From Parachlorella kessleri (lineage: Eukaryota; Chlorophyta; Trebouxiophyceae; Chlorellales; Chlorellaceae): a stretch of DNA of 12,370 nt. Numbering within the stretch: the stretch's first letter is position 1; each line of letters starts with the position of its first letter. The stretch is from the NCBI GenBank assembly GCA_001598975.1, contig BBXU01002565.1:1-12370 (forward strand). The letters run 5' to 3'. Under the pieces are notes generated by a model. The model was not told where the DNA came from. It did no database searches and saw only the letters and a list, made by a program, of their open reading frames with translations. This document shows positions 1 to 8,553 of the stretch, in pieces. The translations under genes and the position numbers were made by a program.

Positions 1-56
1 TCCCCCCACACACACACCCCACATCCACCCACCCACCCCACCCCCCTCCAACCCCC
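1..56. repeat. C/CA-rich simple-sequence tract in a TOP6B intron
   Basis: Plus strand is almost wholly C and A with short (CA)n and CCCA runs. It lies just past the donor at 70-69 of the last visible TOP6B exon, so in the TOP6B pre-mRNA it reads as a G/U-rich tract. It begins at the window edge and may be longer. Confidence 0.85.
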
Positions 57-70
57 GATCCATGCCGTAC

Positions 71-3000
71 CCGCCAGGTCCTTGGAGATGCAGGCAAAGT
101 CCTTGCAGAGGAAGCCGGTGAGTGAGGTGGCGGTGGAGGCTGCTGCCAGGCGCTTGATGAGCTCGAGGTCTACCGAGGAGGGGTGGTGCTTGGTGGCCTG
201 CAGGGGGGCACGGACAGGTCGGGTCCAACTCCGTGACCTGGGTGGCCTTAGTGCGCAGGCTCTGGGGTTTGTTTTGGTGTGGCTGGGTAGAGGAGGCAGG
301 GGTTGATACCATAGTGTGGGTAGCCACATGCATGTTGCCCCCAGGCCACCCAGGGTTAGCTTTCACAGCAGGAGGTGTTACCTTGGGCGGCTGCGGCATG
401 GTGTCTGTGCGCCGGGCGAAGGTGATGCTGAGGCTGCTGCGCTCCTCCTCCGCCTTGTACTGGAACTTGAACTGCGGCAGGGCAGCGAACCAGCGGGGCA
501 CATGCGGCTCAGGAAGATTTGGGGCGCATGGGAAGTGGGTCCCAGCCGCCCGCCGTGGGTATTTTAGGGCATGTGTTGTGTGTGTGTGGGTGGGGGGGGG
601 GACGCCAACATTAGATGCACTCCAGGTGTGCTGCTCCAAGCACACCAGCAGGTGAACTCTTGCATGTATGTTGGCACAGGATCAGGGCTCTCCATAAGAC
701 CTGAACCTCGCACAGACAATAGCACAACAACAGCACGGGGCGCGGCCCCCATGCAGCTGTTCCCACACCCCCAGCCCCGCTTCAACCCACCCTGCAGCCC
801 AGCAGCTCCCCGCACCGCCGCCCGCCTCATCACCCACCTGCGCGTAGGGCGTGATGACCGCGATCTGCTGCAGGTACTTAAGCACCTTGGCGCGGTAGTA
901 CTGCCAGTTGCCGGCGATGATCACGCTCAGCTCCGCGCCGTGCCAGCCGCCGGGGTTGTCCAGCAGCTTGCTGACGTGGATGTTGGGCTGGTTCCTGCGC
1001 TGGGGGCAGTCAAGTGTGAAGGAGTGGGTAGGCGGTGTGTGTGAGGGTGTGTGTGGGGGTGGGGGTGGGGGGGAGTCTGAAGGGCATGGCATGACATACA
1101 TCAGCCTTGCCCCTGCCAATGTTATAGTTAAGGCAAGTGGAGGCCTCAGAGCAGAATGGAAGCTAACATCCCTCCTGAAAGGACACTGCCAACCAAAGGT
1201 AGGCTGCAAGTAGGGCGTCCTGAGTTGCCAAGGGTCAGGGCTCCCAAAGCCATCACCGCCCCAGGCTTGTGGCCGGCCATGGTGTCAACTAATGTCGCCC
1301 TCGCCTTCACCTCAAACCCGCCTGACCCATGGCCTGCTTGCTGGAAGCACACACACAAGCTGGCTGGCACAAGGCATTGTCTCTGTCCACACCCCACCGC
1401 CAGCCACCCAGCCAGCCAGGCAGCCAACGTGCCTCTGTATGTCCAGGTCCAGCTTGTAGTAGGACCGGGTGGCCGACCCCCGCCGTGCCGAGGTGACCTC
1501 TATGGGCAGCCCGGTGCTCATCTTGGACCAGATGAGCGCCATCTTGGCGCCCAGCCCAAACTTGCCGCGCGTCTGCTTCACGCCGTACTTGGTACCCGAC
1601 AGCACGCGGCCCAGCATCTCGGGGATGTCCTTGTGGGCCATCCCCGACCCATTGTCCTGCACCGGCCAGGCTGGTGCCACTTGTATGTATGTCTCGCCCT
1701 GCCGGCGGCCCTCAGGCCATCACATGTCAAGGAGCAGACGAAGTGGGGAGGCTGCCATCGTGCTGCCGCCCACTATCAGGGCTCTTGTTGTCCTCGTATG
1801 ACCCTTTGATCCACCCTTAAAAGGGCAAACAGGCCTGCAACCACTGTCTCGCTATAGGGGGCGCTTGGGGTGTGCTGCAATTCCTACCCGAAGAGACGCA
1901 ACTTCCCACCTTGGGCGGCCACGCCGGCCCAGCCCTCCTCACCGTCACTGTGACTTTAAAGAATTGTTTTTCTGCCTTGCTGGCCTGCGCTGCGCGCTTG
2001 GCCTCCAGCTCCTTCTTCTTTGCCTCCACAGCAGCAGCCACGTCACCGCTCTGCAAACAGTCAACGAAACGCACAAGCGGTGGGGGTTGGTAAGAGCAGA
2101 ACAAGCTCATAGTGGTGCCGACGGACATAGCGATCACTGGTACCTTGACACTCCTTGATGCAAATTTACCAGTGGCCGTGCACTGCATGCAGGGTGGAGA
2201 GCACGGTAGTCCAGCGCCCGAACAAAGTCTCGGAATGACCAAGGCACCTCCCAGCACTTGCCTTGGCTGCCGCCTTCTCAACTTTCTCCAGCTCCTTGGC
2301 CTCCTTAGCCAACCGTTTCTGCGCTGACAAATGCAACAGAGGTTGAGCTACTCCGTGACACACGCACATGTAAGCCTGCCTCCAAGCAGTGTTCGCGTTC
2401 CAGGGTGCAGACTCGCCAGTGCACTCTGCAGGCAACAGTAGTCGGGGCCTCAGTTCTGCTGACCTGCCGCGCCTCGTCTGACTCAAAGTCATGGTAAAGC
2501 TGCGCGTCTCTGCGGGCATGGTTCTCAACACCACGGAGGCGGTTTAGCCGTGACTGGCTGAACTCCTCCCTGCACAGGTACAGGCAACGATCACGCCGTC
2601 AGGAGCGGCGCTTTCCAGATGCAGCCACCATAACAGAGCACGGTGACAGCTGTGACCTGTGAGCAGTCGCACAAAGAACGAGGGGTACCAAGGCAGTGCC
2701 GTGCCTCTGGTGGTGACACTTACACTGTAACGGTGAGGTCAGGCAGCTGGCTTATGCTTTCTGCTGAATCGAGCCCGTTCTCCACCAACTCCCTAATAGT
2801 GGTATATAAGCACTTCCCAGGCTGCAGGCCAGGGCCACATTCTATCTTGTGTATAGCTGGTTAAAGTTGGAATCGCAGGGTCAGGCAGAGGAACCCAAGT
2901 GTCCCAACTCACGTTATCGAACCCTGCGATGTTTTTGTTCTCCTGCACAAAATGCAAATTACAGTGCGTTGTATGAGTCCTGAGTCGCTGAGTCCTCAGA

Positions 3001-3095
3001 TGAACATATCACATGCCGTCCAAGGTGCTTACCGCGAAGAACTCTGCGGGACTCTTCTGCTGCAATACGTCGTCTTTCTTGTCTTTGCTGCCCAT
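71..3095 (-). CDS. TOP6B: DNA topoisomerase VI subunit B, N-terminal half (partial, continues beyond the left edge)
   Basis: ATPase subunit of the archaeal-type type IIB topoisomerase; in plants it works with an SPO11-like A subunit in the nucleus to decatenate DNA during endoreduplication. Exons in transcript order: 3095-3033, 2942-2913, 2821-2724, 2569-2464, 2318-2262, 2050-1943, 1656-1433, 994-838, 471-382, 197-71; all phases agree and give about 353 residues. The GHKL fold is clear: N-box RELVENGLDSAES (residues about 41-53), DNGSGM (155-160), and the ATP-lid motif RGKFGLGAKMA (184-194). WHGAE, AVITPYAQ, FARRTD and TKHHPSSVDL follow in the family's order. A Lys/Ala/Glu-rich segment (about 65-150) separates the N-box from DNGSGM; plant homologues carry a similar insert. 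The ATG at 3095 is supported by an in-frame TGA about 18 bases upstream. Two introns start with GC. The last visible exon ends in phase 1 at a GT donor, so the C-terminal half lies outside the window. Seen: motifs and phases. Known: family role. Identity is very secure; some boundaries are by eye. Confidence 0.93.
571..602. repeat. GT/G-rich simple-sequence tract in a TOP6B intron
   Basis: (GT)n followed by a run of nine or more G on the plus strand, inside the intron between the exons at 994-838 and 471-382. In the minus-strand transcript it is C/CA-rich, complementary in character to the tract at 1-56. Confidence 0.85.
995..1432 (-). other. GC-AG intron 7 of TOP6B
   Basis: The exon ends in phase 2 within CAG AG and the intron begins GCACGTTGG; the acceptor is CCCAGCGCAG|GAACCAG. 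This join rebuilds DLDIQR-NQPNIHV, which fits the conserved D-I-x-R-N-x-P-x-I-H stretch of plant and archaeal subunit B. The GT three bases downstream (CAC|GTTGG) would put the next exon out of frame and lose WHGAE and AVITPYAQ. The donor is weaker than the first GC donor. The intron also holds the GT-rich tract at 1034-1074. Confidence 0.7.
1034..1074. repeat. GT/G-rich simple-sequence tract in a TOP6B intron
   Basis: Imperfect GTGTGAGGGTGTGTGTGGGGGTGG-type tract on the plus strand, about 40 bp upstream (in transcript sense) of the acceptor at 995. In the transcript it is a pyrimidine/A-rich stretch and could reinforce acceptor recognition for the GC-AG intron that contains it. Confidence 0.8.
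2051..2261 (-). other. GC-AG intron 5 of TOP6B
   Basis: On the minus strand the donor reads AAG|GCAAGTGC and the acceptor TTTGCAG|AGCGG. Phase 0 on both sides joins ...EKAAAK to SGDVAAAV without a shift. The nearest GT, four bases further in, would leave one extra base and break the frame before the conserved FFKVTVT-DNGSGM segment. AG|GCAAGT is the known consensus of minor GC-type U2 donors. Confidence 0.75.
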
Positions 3096-3459
3096 GATCA
3101 GCTCTGTCAAACTTCAGGGGAGCGTCGCAAGCGCCCCACCTCTAGTGCAGAGTGTGGGCAGAGTCGAGCAAACAAAAGTTACATCATGAACAGGCAGCCT
3201 GGTGCAAGTACTAGGGTACATAGAAATCTCCGGGAGCTCACACTGCCTTCTTCTTCGCCTTTCAAGTTGCCGAAATTGTAAGATCCCGCCAATGGCAGGA
3301 GGTATCCCACTTGCATCTAAACACCTCATTGCTTATATCCTTGCTGCCTCCTCGCCTGATCCTGCCGTCCCCATTCCAAAGTCCCCACGTCCCGTGGGGA
3401 GGAATTGTGCGGACTTGCGATCAGCTGTTACCGACAGTCTCCGCGTTAGATTGTGGGCT
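3096..3459. promoter_or_regulatory. Shared upstream region of the divergent TOP6B and MCU genes
   Basis: These 364 bp separate the two start codons and must hold both 5' leaders and promoters. TOP6B has an in-frame stop about 18 bases upstream of its ATG. On the MCU side the reading frame stays open back to an ATG at 3202, so part of this stretch could be coding. A TATATCC string lies near 3333-3339, about 120 bp before the MCU start; its role is unproven. No other motif is convincing. Confidence 0.55.
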
Positions 3460-5556
3460 ATGTTGCGCAGAGCTGCGCGCCCAGCCTGGCTATTAGCTTC
3501 TAGCCTAGTATCAAGATCAGCAGGGAGCGTGCCAGGCGCGGGTGCAGCTGGCTTGCTCAGTGTTAGCGACCTGCCCTGCCAGCACTGGTCAGGACAGTGT
3601 CGGCAAGCCTCCACCACTTCCCAGGCGCCCTCCTTCGCAGCTACCCAGGCTCTGCTAGAGGTTAGCCCAACTATTGATGTCTTGTATCGGGGCCCTCTAC
3701 TTGCCCGGGTCCTTCATACATATGCGCGCAGCCTTGGCTAAGTTGCAGTTGTGTAACTTCAGGCGGCACAGGCACACCAGTTTCAAGCGCGCCTAGAAGA
3801 GCTTCGCCAGCAACACTCTTGCCTGCCCTTCTCAGAGCTTGTGACAGAGTGCAGGAAAAGGTGTGTTCTCAGCTGCTGCTGCTTTGTGCAGTTTGTATCA
3901 AGCCTTACAAGTGTTCTGCTAATAGCAGTACTCTGCAGATGCTGCACGAGCCCACCTTGTGTTGTCACTGACCGGGATGTATTGCATCATGTAGTCTGGC
4001 TCCGGGCACAGAAGATGATGCTGAGCGCGTCTGCCAGGCTTTGCACAGTGCTGGTGTGATCATGCGGAGTGGTGCCTTGGCACTACTTCGACCGGCAGAC
4101 ATTATGGAGGTGGCCACCCAGGTTGGTACACCTGGTGATGGTGGTATCTGTTGGCGACAGAGAGTATATGCAGGGCAACAGCGCAAGATGCATGGTATGC
4201 TTAAGTGGTGTGTGTTGTGCCTGCGTGATTGCGAGGGAGAACAGTAATTGGTTGATTGCTATTTGAAGGTGGCTTGTACTGCATAATCACAATGTTAGCG
4301 GTACACTGCTGCTCCGAAGTCTAGGACACTTTGCTGGCCTTCCCACGCTGCATGGTACCCTCAGGGATGCAGCGAGCAGCGCAGCGTCAAGTCACAGCGT
4401 AATCGAGCTGTAGTGAGTTTCAGTACGCTCAAAATTCTGCTGCTTAGTCTCTCGGTCCAGCCAGTGAACAGTGTCTCGCCACTCAAACCCGTTCATGCGT
4501 AGGACCGTTTCTTCATGACTTGGGTACCTGCAGATTCTGCCCCTAGACACCGCCCAGCTGCAGCAGCGGCTTGAGCAGGCTCAGGCGCATCTGGCGCCGC
4601 TAGAGCAGCGGCATGAGCAGCTGCGGCGGCGGGTAGCGTGGCAGCGGTCAGCTTTCAAGTGGGGCGGGCTGGCGCTCCTGTCTGCGCACTTTGGCATCTT
4701 CTTCAGGCTGACTTTCTGGGAGCTGTCCTGGGATGTCATGGTGGGTGGCTCAGTGTGACGTGAGGCATAGTGTCTCCCTGCAGTTATTTTAGCCATTGCA
4801 TTGCAGCTAGTGATGAGGCATGATGCCTCTGCTAGCCCCAGCGCCGGCCCAAAAGCTATTGTTTTTTGTGTTGACACGGGGGATTCCTATCTGTGATGGA
4901 AGCCCCCGTCTAGCAGCTCACATGCACGAGCTTTCCAAGCTGCTCCGCATACGTAGAGGACCCATTTTACAATGGAGCTGCCACGAAGTCCATAATTGGA
5001 AGCCCCACTTGGCTTGCTGGCATGCAGGAGCCTGTGGCGTTTCTGGTGTCGTCCTTCTCAGGCATCATCATGTACGCCTGGTTCATGCGCACTTCCAGCG
5101 AGTTTTCTTGGTCAGATGCAGAGCAGCGTATGGTGTCCAGATGGGAGGTAAGACAGACCAATGTGCTTAGGCCACGTGCCCCCTGGTGTTCTGGGTATAC
5201 ATGGCAGCTGTCTACCGTGGCTGGCTTGGGCAATTTGCACACAATGGCATATTGAGACAGTCTCAAGCTTGCTGGTGCATCACTCATGCAGATGCCCACA
5301 GGTGGCAGGGAGAGAGTATAAAATAGAACTGACACTGTCTAGCCTCCTGCTCTGCCTGCGGCAGGAGCGCGCCTTCCGTAAGGCCAACTTTGACTCGCAG
5401 CAATATGCCAAGCTGCGGCGGGAGGTGCAGCGCTACTCGGAAATGCTGGAGGCCCAGCAGCAGCTACAGCAGGAGCGGGAGCAGCAGCAGCCGCCGCTGG
5501 ATGGTGGTGACGGCCCAGAAGAGGAGAGGCCATTGGATACGAAGCAGGCGTCTTGA
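3460..5556 (+). CDS. MCU: Mitochondrial calcium uniporter pore subunit (MCU family)
   Basis: Ca2+-selective channel of the inner mitochondrial membrane, assembling as a tetramer that moves Ca2+ into the matrix along the membrane potential. Exons: 3460-3660, 3763-3860, 3995-4121, 4534-4740, 5028-5147, 5365-5556; phases agree and give about 314 residues, near the plant length. Residues 1-50 look like a mitochondrial presequence (MLRRAARPAWLLASS, rich in Arg, Ala and Ser). An N-terminal domain follows (RLEELRQQ, then ERVCQALHSAGVIM and ALLRPADIMEV), then a coiled coil (about 147-182), TM1 (about 185-204), the signature WDVMEP (208-213), TM2 (about 214-232) and a second coiled coil (about 252-290) ending in a Gln/Glu-rich tail. 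WDVMEP is the plant-like form of the animal WDIMEP; its acidic residues ring the Ca2+ entrance. I chose the ATG at 3460 for the presequence, but the frame is open upstream to 3202. The third exon's acceptor, GTAG|T at 3994, was chosen by phase. The gene is divergent from TOP6B and convergent with RRS1. Confidence 0.92.
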
Positions 5557-5972
5557 GTTGGGGCTGCTAGCCCAGACCTAGGTGGTGTAGACAGGGTGAG
5601 GGTTTAAGGACTGACTTCACTTTGTTCGACAGGCACTGCTCGATGTCTTATGTATATAACAAGTACTGTACCATCAAATGCTGGTTGACACCTGACACCT
5701 GCATGCACTGCATCCCCTGTCCTCTTGCGCCCGATTGACCCCTGATCCTCGGTTCAATGCAAGCCTTGGTTGTGATCCGCGGTGGTAGGAATGCGGTTTC
5801 TACTCTTATGCTCTATCTCAGTATATATTGATGTTGCATCTAACCAACGGCCTTATCTGCATTTGACACCCTCTTGAAGCGTACACACTTCATACAACTA
5901 GAGTACGCAGCATGGCGTTGAGTTGAGGTTGCTCTCCGATGTTAAAAAGATCAACAAATCTCGGTGATTTCC
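5557..5972. other. Intergenic region between the convergent MCU and RRS1 stop codons
   Basis: 416 bp that must contain both 3' UTRs. I see no open frame of interest and no RNA gene. The usual chlorophyte poly(A) motif TGTAA is absent on both strands; TGTAT variants occur (plus strand near 5645, minus strand near 5888-5895) but are weak. Confidence 0.6.
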
Positions 5973-8298
5973 TCACCGCTTCCCCTTGCCCCCCTTCACC
6001 CCTCCGCTGCATCTGCCAGCCTTGCCTCCGCTGCCGCCCTTAGCCCCCTTGCCGCCGCCTGCTGCCCCTGCTTTGCCCCGGCCGCCGCCGCCGCCGCCAG
6101 GCCCCTTTGTGATCCGGCCCTTCTTGTTGGCCCCCTTCATCTTCAGCGTGTGCCGCTCCTGCCGCGCCGACGCCTCCAGTTTGCCAATGGCCCTGCCTAT
6201 GTCCACAATGTCGTCCGCGTTGCTGCGCAGTATGTGGTCCACCAGCTTGGACTGCGCCTGCCGCTCGCCGCCCGCCTGCAACAGCAGGGAGGAAGTCAGG
6301 CACCACGGGTTGTGTGAGCGGTGCAGTGGACGGTGCACCACCCTTACGCACTACACGCCACCAGGCAAAAACTCACGGCCCTACTCCTAGAGCTCCAATG
6401 CCAGGCGTATGTCAACGGGCATCCTCCCATGCCACACCAGTGGCCATTGACTGCCGACTCTGTGCAAAGCTCCATTACGTAACCACCTGCCATGGCAGCG
6501 TCGCAGTCGATACCTGACCATGCACTTGCCACCCACTCAACCCACCTTGTCCACCACTGGCAGGAACTTGCGCCGCTTGGCTGCGGGCGCCTTGCGGTCC
6601 TCCGCCCTCTCCCCCTCCACCATGCGGTCAAACTTGCCCATGGAGGCGGTAGACACGCCCACCTGCCGCGTGGTGGCCTTCAGCTGCACAGCAGAACTGC
6701 CCACAGGTGTTTGTATCTCCCAGTCCATCATCACGCACTGCTACAACTGTGAAGACCAGCGGGACAAGCCAGGCTAGCATCCCTAGCACCTGTTCTTAGG
6801 AAAGGCAATAGCCCAACCCCATTCCCAGGGCTTGAACCTTGTCGCCCGAGTTCGCTTACATGTTTGACTGGCAGCAGCAGAGGATCGCCGCCCTTTAGTC
6901 ATAGGAGTCTCATGCTACTCGCGGTGCCACACAAAGTGCAGATTTCACATCAATGGGTATTCACCCTTCCGACTAGTTCCTTGTGTACACCAAAGCTCCC
7001 CCTCGGCCACCTCAATCAGGTCTCACCTCCCCCTGGTACTCTTTCCGCTTGACCGGCCGCCCTTTGCCATGCTCAGGCAGCGCGGCCGCCAACCGCAGCG
7101 TGGGCGGCAGCGTGGCCCCCGCCTTGGTGGCCGCTTTGAGGTTGCTCAGCTGCTGCTTCGCCTGCTTCTTCACGCGATCCTTCCTCTCCTGCCGCTGCTT
7201 GGTGAAGGGGTCATCGCCGGCCTAAACAGCGAGGGAGGGAGTAAGAGAATCGTCAGACGATACGACCCCCCTAGGTTCCCTAGCAACCAACCAAAGCCTC
7301 TCAAGTTCCAGGGAGTAACGAGGGCAATGCAAGAACATGTTACAGCTGACTCAGGTGCCCTCCCACCTGACTCGACGCACATGATTCCTGAAGGGGTTAC
7401 CCACGACCGTCCAAGCAACCTGTCCCGCACGGAAGTAGCCATTAGCTTCCTTCAAGAGTCACAAGGTAAGAACTCCTGGGATTCATGCAGGAACACAACC
7501 GTCCTGTAATTCCCCCCTTTAATGCCAGATCACGCCTGTCCCACCCACCTCATCGTTTGGGCCGGCCTCAATGACAGGCACGTCGTCGTCGTCACCGGCC
7601 TTCTTGTACCCAAATCGCCGCCGCCACTCCTGGCTGTTCTCATCAAACTCCAGCTTGCTGCGCTTGCGCTTGACGATGCCCTTGCGCTGCGCGAATAGCT
7701 CCCACTTTGTCGGCGGCCGCGGCTTTGGCAGCGGCTTCTCTCGTGGCAGCACTGTGCTGGGTGCTGGCAGCTGCGCAACACGCCCCACAGGCGCCGCCTC
7801 TGATGGCAAGCCAAAGAGCTGCGCGGTCAGCGCCTGCTGTATGCTGGTGGCCAGGCGGTGGCACGCTGCGGGAATATCGCCGCCGGCAAAGGTGGCTGCA
7901 TCAAGTGGACTGGGGTCGAAGGCTGCTAAGTTGCCCAAGTCAAACTCCAAGCGCCCATCGTGCTGCTCCCTACAGGCACAAGCTAGCAGGGAGGGTTGTT
8001 TGACAGATGCGCACTGCCTTGTGTACAACCTGTGGCCTCCTTGCACGGGATGAAGACTGCCTTGCACCAGGGTGCCCGCTAGGCACACCCACTGCGTACC
8101 CTCATCTGCTTGCTCTAGCGACCAAATATCAAAAGGTGTCCAGTCTCGCTAATAACAACTTCGAGGCACTGGCGAGAGTCCCGCAGCAGAGATGCTGCAA
8201 ACGGAAGGGTGCATGCACGACCCATGCTCTCCAGTTGGAACCTACCCTTGATGTATGCCTAGCTGGTCAGCTGTGACCTTCAGCGGGGCTTCAGCCAT
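5973..8298 (-). CDS. RRS1: Ribosome biogenesis regulatory protein RRS1
   Basis: Nucleolar factor that in yeast acts with Rpf2 to bring 5S rRNA, uL5 and uL18 into the pre-60S ribosome. Exons in transcript order: 8298-8246, 7969-7549, 7221-7027, 6683-6546, 6275-5973; phases agree and give about 369 residues. Family landmarks: [12 protein letters not shown] near residues 26-37; [20 protein letters not shown] at 97-116, the family hallmark; a [15 protein letters not shown] stretch (134-147); a basic [17 protein letters not shown] helix after 160; [15 protein letters not shown] and KRRKFLPVV in exon 4; and [23 protein letters not shown] in exon 5. The tail (about 317-369) is nearly all Gly, Lys, Ala and Arg, a low-complexity basic extension. 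The ATG has a strong context (ACCATGGC), and an in-frame TAG lies eight codons upstream. The exon-4 acceptor is uncertain: 6683 is preferred, but an in-frame AG permits a start at 6737 that adds 18 residues. The gene is divergent from GT61 and convergent with MCU. Confidence 0.93.
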
Positions 8299-8553
8299 GG
8301 TGAACAATATGTCATGCAACTAATGCAGCGAAGCTCAAGCGGTATACACGTAATGCCAAATAACCAAATAACAATAAACACATTTTTGACATGCTCTCCT
8401 TGTCTTTCGCGTGCCATGTCATCGCCATGGCGGCAACTGTCAAGAGTGTTTCCCGTGGATTGGAATAATATCTAGTAGCTCAGCTTCTTGATGATGTAGC
8501 TGCAGTATCCAACCCAATACGACGAAGGTGGGGGCCTCACAGGGCCAACCACT
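8299..8553. promoter_or_regulatory. Shared upstream region of the divergent RRS1 and GT61 genes
   Basis: Only 255 bp separate the start codons, so both promoters and 5' leaders fit here or overlap. It contains an AT-rich patch (about 8340-8390), low in GC next to its surroundings, with a perfect tandem duplication of CCAAATAA at 8356-8371, about 58-73 bp upstream of the RRS1 start. The position would suit a core promoter element, but I know of no chlorophyte factor for this motif. Confidence 0.5.
8356..8371. repeat. Tandem CCAAATAA x2 in the RRS1/GT61 divergent promoter region
   Basis: Two adjacent perfect copies of an 8-base unit in the AT-rich patch. The repeat is seen directly; any regulatory role is inference. 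Confidence 0.6.

Noticed and set aside
472..507. Longer TOP6B exon starting at 507 (CCTGAG acceptor)
   Set aside because: In frame, but the acceptor is poor. Starting at 471 (CTGCCGCAG) gives YAQ-FKFQY..., matching the family's spacing.
682..1209. 175-codon minus-strand open frame as a separate gene
   Set aside because: Only 838-994 has conserved topoisomerase sequence; the rest is TOP6B intron read through.
1431..1433. GT donor (CAC|GTTGG) for TOP6B intron 7
   Set aside because: It shifts the next exon out of frame and loses the conserved WHGAE/AVITPYAQ segment; the GC donor three bases earlier keeps it.
3861..3994. Extra MCU exon within this interval (for example after CTCTGCAG)
   Set aside because: It runs into stops or shifts the frame; direct joining of 3860 to 3995 gives CRKSLAPGTEDDAERVCQAL, which fits the family.
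5964..6390. Pro/Ala-rich open frames on the plus strand
   Set aside because: They are antisense to the Gly/Lys-coding last exon of RRS1; the GC-rich strand bias removes stop codons. No family resemblance.
7571..8053. 160-codon plus-strand open frame
   Set aside because: It is antisense to the conserved RRS1 exon 2 (7969-7549), whose minus-strand reading carries the family hallmark.
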